Position numbers and translations under genes: made by a program
Virus record (IMG/VR): IMGVR_UViG_3300020469_000099
Span: 1-39,959 of that record
Direction: 5' to 3' (one strand)
Source: a virus
Length of the DNA: 39,959 nucleotides
Shown: positions 31,201 through 37,688 of the stretch, piece after piece
How the letters are laid out: the number at the start of each line of letters is the position of its first letter
Position numbering within the stretch: position 1 is the first letter of the stretch
The notes under the pieces: model-generated
What the model saw: only the letters and a program-made list of their open reading frames with translations
What the model was told of the DNA's origin: nothing
Databases searched by the model: none

Positions 31201-31970
31201 GTAGTTCCACCACCTACACTAACAACTGTTTGGTTTGTAGCGGTTAAAATAAAATTACCAGCTGCGTTTGTACTTCTTAAACTTACGCTAGCACCTATGC
31301 TTGTACTATAACTTTGATTTGGTAAAATAATATCTCCATTAATATTATCTATGTTTATTGTAGTTCCTGTTTGACCACCCGCGGCTAAAGCTGTACCTCC
31401 ATTTGGATTTGTAAGACTAACCACATCCTTCATTGTTGTCTCAAGAGCGCCAGCTGAAGCTGTTTCTTGAAACATTTCTATTGATCTATAAGGATAATAT
31501 TTAGCTACAGATATTTTATCTTCTGTATCATAATATGAAGAACCTTGAGCTACAGCTGTAGTTATGTTTATTTTTCTTGGTTGATTACGGTTATCTGTCC
31601 AATACAAAAAATCTTCTAAAATATTTATTCCAAATATAGGATTTTCTTGACTAAAATTTAAAAAAGAACCTTGAACTAAAGTTAAAGAAGTATCATTATC
31701 TATGTCATACCTATATATTCTGTTTGCAGAAGAAAATAAATAAATGAAACCATTAGTTTCATCTTCTTTATGACCTATAATTCTACCGCCGTCAGCAAAG
31801 TTTTTAACTAACTTATTACCTAAAACATTTTCAAGTGAGCCTACGCTTGCGCTTTCTGACCTACTAACTTGAACATTAACAGCGTCTCTATATTCACCAT
31901 TAGGTATTAGTCTAGCGTCTAAATCTTTATTTAGTTTACTTTTTATAAAAGTATTTATAGCTTTTGGCAT
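28269..31970 (-). CDS. Large tail protein (1233 aa), tail hub/nozzle-like
   Basis: The N-terminal region (MPKAINTFIKSKLNKDLDAR, then GEYRDAVNVQVSRSE and GSLENVLGNKLV, followed by IIGHKEDETNGFIYLFSSAN) is characteristic of large tail tube-end proteins of marine podoviruses and resembles the beta-propeller-like layout of nozzle proteins. Two related inserts, near residues 185-270 and 490-565, share GG-x-x-GTTIN(I/V) and a Thr/Val-rich strand series. The C-terminal third is Ig-like and Thr/Ser/Asn-rich (GINGANNVALRTQDLSYVIN; YDVEVDLNDPQG). Likely exposed at the tail tip. Neighbouring genes are also tail proteins. Confidence 0.65.
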   Translation of the reverse strand: MPKAINTFIKSKLNKDLDARLIPNGEYRDAVNVQVSRSESASVGSLENVLGNKLVKNFADGGRIIGHKEDETNGFIYLFSSANRIYRYDIDNDTSLTLVQGSFLNFSQENPIFGINILEDFLYWTDNRNQPRKINITTAVAQGSSYYDTEDKISVAKYYPYRSIEMFQETASAGALETTMKDVVSLTNPNGGTALAAGGQTGTTINIDNINGDIILPNQSYSTSIGASVSLRSTNAAGNFILTATNQTVVSVGGGTTITSVTLTGTITVADNQMLVFNPNPKFDGAFNGDSDYLQDLFVRFSYRFKFKDGEYSLMAPFTQIAFIPKQDGYFMYVDKGINNIDDKDDLAQTYRSTVVSFVENKVNEIKLIIPKPDSTTTTASISDEFEISEVDILFKESDGLVVKVVETIPIDSSNGTSDIIYNYKSTKPFKTLPSDELTRVYDKVPVRAFAQEVISNRIVYGNFQNKHTPPESLDYSIKVDDKELASLQTGTVTVQGGAQSGTTINVTNSAGNIKVASSVSGTGIPAGTVVTSLNNTVPNITQIVISQSATNTLGTLTFTPAAKDGNFTSRAEYPNSSLKQNRNYQVGVVLADRYGRQSSVILNGSNEGSTIYNAYFTSSTNTVEWPGDSLKIEFNSVIGPASPVRGTGAAGTAEGSIEWPGIYSVNNPLGWYSYKIVVKQTEQDYYNVYLPGIMASYPGSGGETLEVGSTSHTVLINDNINKVPRDLNEVGPEQKQFRSSVRLLPRVINTDDSINTATPSTNYGLQSEQFYAGQETETVSMISTMRDMFEVPTSLSSTGFLQFYDNESNPLISRISTSTKLGQLKTVNPDTGIQFLAVCETEPVDSLLDIFWETSTSGTINGLNTLIQNSIGGITNMSGFAPTLFKESLNYNPASSAEILASDFTLIDSNGAAQVPTSFTISSVVNQAGVNVSSYFDLVEIGGAGTGVYNIIIKQAYWNNVFFGSNALLRNFVFNFTAVYQGVTTTFTETANLQNVAPTATSVPAAGTIYTNNTETTFATLSGINGANNVALRTQDLSYVINSQKIGTLNVNFFGLGGQAVVSNQLNINLTNKNVNTLPVGDYDVEVDLNDPQGSPATTTYSIKIGTTAVTVYNAEQTVNASTKRKGVYIVVNDARSGYPSSNNGHYLLNGIDFNTWLNTYVGSQSSPLTIDRKNAVTGTPPGTCVSETWYYANTESAINTIWNGDCTPNVGFFSKTAVNIPSGVFFQIIEL

Positions 31971-31976
31971 ATAACT

Positions 31977-33185
31977 TTAGTTTTTAATCCACTTAGATTT
32001 ACCTCTCATAATTTGGGTAAACTCTTCTAGCTTAATATTTGATAATCTTATTTTTGCGTTTCTAAGCTTTGCAGCTTTTTCTCTGCTTAATCTATTTACT
32101 ACATATTCAGGCTGATTTGAACGTGTAGATATTATAGCGTGGCTTATGTACGCATACATTGCCTCCTCGGCCATTTTAGGCACTCTAGTGTCACTGTCTA
32201 TAGATAAACCGTCTGATATATAACTGAGTATAATTAATTTGTCACTAAGGTCGCTAGAGAAACTAAACTTGTTTTCTCTTTCGTTTATAGTAAACCAGCC
32301 ATTTATCTGTGCTATTTCTGGTTGTATACCGTATTGTCCGCCAACAGTTCCAAAACCGTTACCAAAACCGCCTCCATATATATTAGCCCAAAACGATGAG
32401 TTATCTAACTCTCTGTCTAAGTTTTTTAGATTATTATCTCTCCAACGCTTGTTAATTATAGAAGTTCCTTGTAAATTACTTTCAAAATTGTCTTGAGTTG
32501 GAACACCTTGACCATCTTGTATAGGTGTTTTGTAAGGATTACTTGTCAATGTTGTTGGATATATAATATGCTTAATTCCAGCTTGATCTATCCAGCTTAT
32601 ATTTACGTAGTTAACATAGTCTTGTGGAATAGGTACACTTAAGTTTGGTGGTATTGTTAATTCTTGTGACTTAATACTTTTAAGTGTGTCATAGCTAAAT
32701 TCTTGTAAACCTCTTTTAGCAAAGAATAACACATCACTTTTCTTTACCTTGTTTACTAGCTTACCGTCACCAACATAACCAACCATATAGTTATCTATAA
32801 TATCATTAAGCTTTATATAAGCGTATGATCCCCAGTTTTCTTCAACAACATCACCGTAAGCATCTCTGTTGCCATATTGACCACCTTCCTTAGTTTTTAG
32901 TTGAACTACAATGCTTGTGTTTAAAGGTATACCAGCAGTTATTGTTATTACATTATTTAAAACAGTGTAAGCTGCTGTATATTCTGTATATGTAGCAACA
33001 CCAGCGGCTGCAGTGTATAACTTAAAGTTATTTAGCGCGTAGTTTGTTTCTAAGGGATTATGACTACCAAAAACTAAATCAGTATCAAATGTGCATGTGT
33101 ATGCTTGACCAGCAGCTGCATTACTAACAAGAAAGTCTTGCGTTCCAGCGTAGTATTGTGCGTTATTTTCAGTTATTAATGCCAT
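31977..33185 (-). CDS. Tail/neck structural protein (402 aa)
   Basis: The first ~100 residues are beta-rich (AGQAYTCTFDTDLVFG, NNFKLYTAAAG, VLNNVITITAGIPLNTSIVV) and recall the N-terminal attachment domain of T7-type tail fibres. The remainder (DIIDNYMVGYVGDGKLVNKV, DVLFFAKRGLQEFSYDTLKS, LSVPIPQDYVNYVNISWIDQ) is conserved among marine podovirus structural proteins near the connector, so an adaptor/tail-tube role is likely. The last part is basic and helical (REKAAKLRNAKIRL). It lies 3 nt upstream of the 260-aa gene's end, in the same operon. Confidence 0.6.
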   Translation of the reverse strand: MALITENNAQYYAGTQDFLVSNAAAGQAYTCTFDTDLVFGSHNPLETNYALNNFKLYTAAAGVATYTEYTAAYTVLNNVITITAGIPLNTSIVVQLKTKEGGQYGNRDAYGDVVEENWGSYAYIKLNDIIDNYMVGYVGDGKLVNKVKKSDVLFFAKRGLQEFSYDTLKSIKSQELTIPPNLSVPIPQDYVNYVNISWIDQAGIKHIIYPTTLTSNPYKTPIQDGQGVPTQDNFESNLQGTSIINKRWRDNNLKNLDRELDNSSFWANIYGGGFGNGFGTVGGQYGIQPEIAQINGWFTINERENKFSFSSDLSDKLIILSYISDGLSIDSDTRVPKMAEEAMYAYISHAIISTRSNQPEYVVNRLSREKAAKLRNAKIRLSNIKLEEFTQIMRGKSKWIKN

Positions 33186-33188
33186 TTA

Positions 33189-33971
33189 TTAACGTTTTAA
33201 GTTTATTTCTTCTTGTTGTGATGCTTGTGCTGCAGCTTGTACTATTTGCGGGTCCTTAATTATTATACCTGCATATTTTAATATCTCAATTACTAGGTTG
33301 TTTTGTTCTGAAGTATCTAGTTCAAAATCTACTGAAGTAGCTGAATTATAAACATATTGGCCTAATGTACCTACTGTAAAACCCCAAGAAGGGTCAATTG
33401 GCTTAAACAAGCAGTTTACGGCTAAAGTTGTCGTAGCTGAAGCTGGAGACACTTTGATTAATAATTGTGGAGTTGTTGCTGGCGCAATTGCAGCAGCTGT
33501 TTGCGTTGTGAAGCAAATAGGATATTGAGCTGTTGGCGCTGTTAGCTTAGATTTTGTAATTTCTGTATAATCACTTTTACTGGTTAGTTGTACAACTGAC
33601 TCATATTGAGCAGGTTGGCTTGTTTGTGAAGCCGGAGTTGTTGCAACAATTTCTCCAAGCTTATATATTGTTTTAGTACCAGTGTATATAAAACCTGTAT
33701 TTGCAGCATTCCAGGTAAAAGCTGTTTCTTTTTCAAAAGGAAAGAGTTTATATGATATATCTTTAAACATATCAAAAAACTCAGTATCGTTTTGTCTGTT
33801 ACTTTGATTTAAGCGGTTTACCTGGTTTCCATCAGGAAAGTAAGAATCAAAAATATCATTTTGAACTTGTACAGCAAGACTATTAAACTCAGCCGGTGGA
33901 ATATATCCCCGCTGTTCTTTGTTCAGTATGTATAATACTGTAGTGTATACTGTGTTTATATTTACCGCCAT
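33189..33971 (-). CDS. Head-tail or neck structural protein (260 aa)
   Basis: Begins with a helical segment (VYTTVLYILNKEQRGYIPPA; LAVQVQNDIFDSYFPDGNQV), followed by an Ala/Thr-rich strand region (QLLIKVSPASATTTLAVNC) and a helical end with EQNNLVIEILKYAGIIIKDP and Gln/Ala. This architecture is seen in connector-associated proteins of marine podoviruses. No closer assignment is possible. It is followed downstream by the 402-aa gene after 3 nt and preceded by a hairpin-containing gap. Confidence 0.55.
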   Translation of the reverse strand: MAVNINTVYTTVLYILNKEQRGYIPPAEFNSLAVQVQNDIFDSYFPDGNQVNRLNQSNRQNDTEFFDMFKDISYKLFPFEKETAFTWNAANTGFIYTGTKTIYKLGEIVATTPASQTSQPAQYESVVQLTSKSDYTEITKSKLTAPTAQYPICFTTQTAAAIAPATTPQLLIKVSPASATTTLAVNCLFKPIDPSWGFTVGTLGQYVYNSATSVDFELDTSEQNNLVIEILKYAGIIIKDPQIVQAAAQASQQEEINLKR

Positions 33972-33998
33972 TATTTTTTATTTTATTTATAATAGTTA

Positions 33999-34019
33999 GG
34001 CCACTCATAAAGAGTGACC
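33999..34019 (-). terminator. Hairpin between 278-aa and 260-aa structural genes
   Basis: On the - strand GGUCACUC pairs with GAGUGGCC (8 bp, one G-U) around a UUUAU loop. The downstream sequence is A/U-rich but lacks a pure U run, so it may be a partial terminator or an mRNA-stabilising or processing hairpin. A 12-bp perfect palindrome TACTATATAGTA lies at 34024-34035, just upstream in the direction of transcription. Confidence 0.5.
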
Positions 34020-34042
34020 CGACTACTATATAGTATTACATG

Positions 34043-34879
34043 TTATGAGAATTTTTTCTCTATTGATTTGTATATTTCCAAACCTTCATCCGTTTTGAAG
34101 AATGCTGCCATAGCTGAGTATGGATGCTCATCAAAAGGAACTGTCATGAATTTTTTGTTATTTGAACCCCAAACAAAAGTTCTTTGGTCTTCTAATAATT
34201 TAATTACTCCAGCTTCTGTGGCTTGAATAGCAAAGTTTCTTAACATTACGTTTTCATCATTAGCTAGATCTAAAAACAAACTTGGATTTTCTTTAGCGAA
34301 AAACATAAGGTCTCTTTTTATTTCTTTACTTTTCATTTTAGAAACTTCTGAACCTACTTCAACTCTAAGTATAGCTTCCATTTGATCTATATCCATAGAT
34401 CTTGCAGCTACTAAAGCATCTATCTCTAGTTCAATATCATCAAGTTCGTCTATCGCAATAGCAACAGGGTTGAACTCGTAATATTTTTTGTTTAAACCAG
34501 GATGATAAAGAGAAAGCAGTTTTTGTAAATTTTGAAGTCTTTTTGAAACTTTTAATTCACCATTAATAAACATAATGTGACCAAGAGTTGCTTCTCCTTT
34601 TTGCTCATCTTTAAATGGTGAAGCTTGGTTTGTTGCATATCTTAATTCTCTTTGCTCACCTGTTTTTTCATCAAAAAACAATAAGTTAGATCTGTGATGG
34701 TGAGCGCTTTGAATTGTGTATGTTAAAGGTCTTCTTCTATCGTTTAATAGATATATTCTATCCTTTATTTCCCACTTAGGAGTTTTATTTTCCTTTTGTG
34801 GTGTTTTTTCCACGCGTTGTGGAGTTTCGATTTCTTGAGGTGCTACCTCAATATTTTTAGCTGTAGCTTTTTTAGCCAT
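34043..34879 (-). CDS. Conserved head-region protein of unknown function (278 aa)
   Basis: A Lys/Glu/Pro-rich flexible start (residues 1-35) precedes a globular part with KDRIYLLNDRRRPLTYTIQS, LLFFDEKTGEQRELRY, TLGHIMFINGELKVSKRLQN and YHPGLNKKYYEFNP, then a helical, acidic region (DELDDIELEIDALVAARSMD) and NDENVMLRNFAIQATEAGV. It has no enzyme motif that I recognise. It follows the major capsid gene, where such a protein recurs in marine phages; a role in head maturation or as a minor capsid component is possible. Confidence 0.6.
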   Translation of the reverse strand: MAKKATAKNIEVAPQEIETPQRVEKTPQKENKTPKWEIKDRIYLLNDRRRPLTYTIQSAHHHRSNLLFFDEKTGEQRELRYATNQASPFKDEQKGEATLGHIMFINGELKVSKRLQNLQKLLSLYHPGLNKKYYEFNPVAIAIDELDDIELEIDALVAARSMDIDQMEAILRVEVGSEVSKMKSKEIKRDLMFFAKENPSLFLDLANDENVMLRNFAIQATEAGVIKLLEDQRTFVWGSNNKKFMTVPFDEHPYSAMAAFFKTDEGLEIYKSIEKKFS

Positions 34880-34914
34880 GATATAATAAGATTAAATAGT
34901 TAAAAGAGTAATAG

Positions 34915-34940
34915 TTACCCCCAGCCTAAGCCAGGGGTAA
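34915..34940 (-). terminator. Hairpin downstream of the major capsid gene
   Basis: TTACCCC (34915-34921) pairs with GGGGTAA (34934-34940); on the - strand RNA the stem can be extended inward by UGGC/GCUG with two wobble pairs around UUAG. The following sequence has scattered U residues but no uninterrupted run. Placed between capsid and 278-aa genes it may cause partial termination or protect the capsid mRNA end. Confidence 0.55.
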
Positions 34941-34961
34941 AAATTACAGTGATTGCGTTTA

Positions 34962-36419
34962 TTATGCTCCAGTGAAAATAACAAAGTTGTTTGCACCTTG
35001 AACACAAAGACATCTCTCAGATAAGAAATGAACTTGCATAGCGTCTAGATCAGAAGTATAAGCTCCTCCAACAGATCCAGTCAACCAAGACTTCATGCGA
35101 CGGTCATCAGCTTGAGAAGCGCGATAACGTACGTGTAAGAATGGTCGGCGAATGTTAGTGCCTAAAGTTTGATCGTAAACAGTAGAAGTTCCAGCAGGAA
35201 CTAATACTCCCTCAATTGGGTTGATAGTTGCGGCTCCACCAGCGGCTACTAAACCACCACGTGTAGATGCATCGTTAAGATACTTCCAGTCAGTTTTATA
35301 GAAGTCGTAAGAACCTCTTCGGAAACCTGTGAAACCTAAGTTTAAGGCCATGTCTTCAGAGTTCTCAAACAAACCATAAGCTGTTCCACCATTTGCTCCT
35401 GCAGATAATCCAGCAAGCATGTCGTCAAGCTCTAATGAAAGACCTCTGTTAACGAATAACATATTCTCTTCAATAGCTCCTTGAGTATCAAGGTTCTTAA
35501 GAATCTTGTCAAACTCAGCTAGAGTTCCACCAAATTCGTTTTGAACATTACCTCTTGACTTAATAGCAGAGAAAAGACCATCAGTACCTTTCTTAGTAGC
35601 AATTGCAGCAGAACCAGCAACAGCTAATTCTCCCTCAACAACAGACATTTCCAAGTAGTCTTCAAAACGTAGTCGTGTCTCAGACTCAGCTTTTAAGTAC
35701 CACAAGTATCCGCTTGTTCCGTCTTCAGTAGCAACTTCTACCCAACCAATCTGTGCAGTGTCAGATCCGGAGATTTGATACTTAGACTTGATAATGATAG
35801 GTGAGTTACTGAATTGAGTGAAAGAAGGAGTGATAGACTCTGCAGAAGCATCGCCAAGTCCTTTTCCATATTCAGAACCGTAAACAAAGATCTTAAGATC
35901 TGTACGTGCTCCAGCTCCCAAACCACCTGCGTTTGCAGCTGCAGATAAAGCAGCAGCAGCATAAGGTGCAACTGTAATAGTAGCATCAGCTCCTCCTACA
36001 ACACCTGCAGTTTTAGCAGTTACAACAGCTGTACATTCAGTTCCGTTAGTTGGGTCCATAACAACAATTGTGTCATTTACTCCAATAACGTTAGTGATAG
36101 TAGCTGTAACGTTGAAAGATAAAACATTAATAGGATTACCAGCTGCCATGATAACGTTATCATAAGCAATGTGTAATCTGTTTTGCTCCGACCAAACAAC
36201 TTGGTCAGATGTCATTGGCATTTCAGCTCCAACCATACGTAAGAAACCAGAAAGAGTTCTGTTTCCGTAACGCTCTACTTCTTGTTCGTAGATCTCAGGT
36301 AGATACTGTTGTGCGAAATCATTTGTGCCATCTGTGAAACTAAGGTAGTTAGTTTCAAGGGCTTGTAATTTTTGGCTAGGGACTATTGATCCAAAAGCCG
36401 GCGTTAATGAACTTGCCAT
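34962..36419 (-). CDS. Major capsid protein
   Basis: The 485-aa product is the expected length and position for the major capsid protein: after portal and scaffold-like genes. It begins MASSLTPAFGSIVPSQKLQA, followed by a helical spine-like segment (FAQQYLPEIYEQEVERYGNR), Gly/Ala-rich loops (VVTAKTAGVVGGADATITVA), an EGELAVAGSAA segment and a strand-rich C-terminus (RRPFLHVRYRASQADDRRMK, ERCLCVQGANNFVIFTGA). HK97-type fold is likely from composition and order; no protease domain. Local GC content is clearly higher than in neighbouring genes, as often in highly expressed capsid genes. Confidence 0.8.
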   Translation of the reverse strand: MASSLTPAFGSIVPSQKLQALETNYLSFTDGTNDFAQQYLPEIYEQEVERYGNRTLSGFLRMVGAEMPMTSDQVVWSEQNRLHIAYDNVIMAAGNPINVLSFNVTATITNVIGVNDTIVVMDPTNGTECTAVVTAKTAGVVGGADATITVAPYAAAALSAAANAGGLGAGARTDLKIFVYGSEYGKGLGDASAESITPSFTQFSNSPIIIKSKYQISGSDTAQIGWVEVATEDGTSGYLWYLKAESETRLRFEDYLEMSVVEGELAVAGSAAIATKKGTDGLFSAIKSRGNVQNEFGGTLAEFDKILKNLDTQGAIEENMLFVNRGLSLELDDMLAGLSAGANGGTAYGLFENSEDMALNLGFTGFRRGSYDFYKTDWKYLNDASTRGGLVAAGGAATINPIEGVLVPAGTSTVYDQTLGTNIRRPFLHVRYRASQADDRRMKSWLTGSVGGAYTSDLDAMQVHFLSERCLCVQGANNFVIFTGA

Positions 36420-36432
36420 AATTTATATAGTT

Positions 36433-37650
36433 TTAAATTTTGATTTTTTTAATTTTAAGTCTTGAAGAATCATTTGATTTATCGCCTAACACTTTTACTT
36501 TAATCCCATCTTTAAACCCATCAGTCTGTGTAGCCTGTCTTGGATTTGCGCTAGGATTTTTAGAACCATCTACAACCTCGCGGATTGCATCTGCTTTTCC
36601 TTGTTCGTAAAAATGATTAGCAATAGTATCTACATTTTCAGCAGCATAAATAGCCTTGTGATAACCTTTAGAATCGTTTATATTACCTTTCCCATCAAAG
36701 AACTTCCCTATTAGGTTTTGTAAACTTGATTGTTCACTTGCTGTTTTATTAGGATTTTGAACATTATACCTGAATTTTTTATTACCTACATTGAAATCAA
36801 AACCTTTGAAATCAGAATTAAAATATTCTTTTGTTTTTTGTTTAAAATCTTCTCGTTGTTTTTGTAAATTATCCTGCTCCTTCGTATAGCGATCGAAAAA
36901 TTCCATAGCTTTTTGTTGCTCTTGAGTTACACCCGGTCTCAACTTGATCTCGTCGTAATATTTACTCTTTGAGCTTTCTAAAAAGTTTTTGGCTTTTGCG
37001 ACCTCTTCTTTCATTGCGAGTTTCTTTTTGCGGATATCTCGCTCCTCATCTAGTTCTTCATCAAATGAAAAAGAATCTTCCATAAGAAAGTTTACTTCTT
37101 CAATGTTTAAATGCGGTTTTGTTTGCTTATAGTATTCTCTTAACAATGTGTTATTGTCAACATTAGAATAATCAGCATTGAGCCGCACATAATCTTCTAT
37201 AGTTCCACCTGTCTCTTCCATGAAAGAAACAAGCTTTTCAATATTTTCTGGTAAAGGCTTACCTGTTATTTCAGCTTGTTTTTTAGCTTCTTCAACCTCT
37301 TGCTTTACATCTTTAACTTCTTCAGCTATCTCTTTATCGGTTATTTCTTCAAGAACTGATTTTTCATCTTGAACGGATTCCCGTACTTCTTCAACCACTT
37401 CTTCGCTACTTGTACTGTCTTTTTGTTCTTCGACAGCAACATCGCTTGCATTTGTTTCTCCGATTTGAACGGCATCGTCTTCTTTTTTATCTTCTGTAGG
37501 TATAACTACTTTAGTTACTTCTTCCTGTTTAACCTCTTCTTTAGGTTTTGATAAATCAACTTTTATAACCTCTTCAGTTTTGTTTAGTTTTTTCATCTTA
37601 GGCTTAGACTTTATTTTAAAGTCGCCTTCTTGTTTTACTGTTTCTGACAT
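36433..37650 (-). CDS. Scaffolding-like acidic protein (405 aa)
   Basis: The first ~150 residues are extremely Glu/Lys/Val-rich and low-complexity (EEVKQEEVTKVVIPTEDKKE; EEITDKEIAEEVKDVKQEVE). A helical region follows (DEERDIRKKKLAMKEEVAKA; RYTKEQDNLQKQREDFKQKT) and a small C-terminal part (FFDGKGNINDSKGYHKAIYA, NHFYEQGKADAIREV) is typical for proteins located between portal and capsid genes. Composition and position fit a scaffold that guides capsid assembly. No protease motif seen. Confidence 0.75.
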   Translation of the reverse strand: MSETVKQEGDFKIKSKPKMKKLNKTEEVIKVDLSKPKEEVKQEEVTKVVIPTEDKKEDDAVQIGETNASDVAVEEQKDSTSSEEVVEEVRESVQDEKSVLEEITDKEIAEEVKDVKQEVEEAKKQAEITGKPLPENIEKLVSFMEETGGTIEDYVRLNADYSNVDNNTLLREYYKQTKPHLNIEEVNFLMEDSFSFDEELDEERDIRKKKLAMKEEVAKAKNFLESSKSKYYDEIKLRPGVTQEQQKAMEFFDRYTKEQDNLQKQREDFKQKTKEYFNSDFKGFDFNVGNKKFRYNVQNPNKTASEQSSLQNLIGKFFDGKGNINDSKGYHKAIYAAENVDTIANHFYEQGKADAIREVVDGSKNPSANPRQATQTDGFKDGIKVKVLGDKSNDSSRLKIKKIKI

Positions 37651-37688
37651 AATATAATATAATTAAATAAATAAAAGATTTGTTTAGG

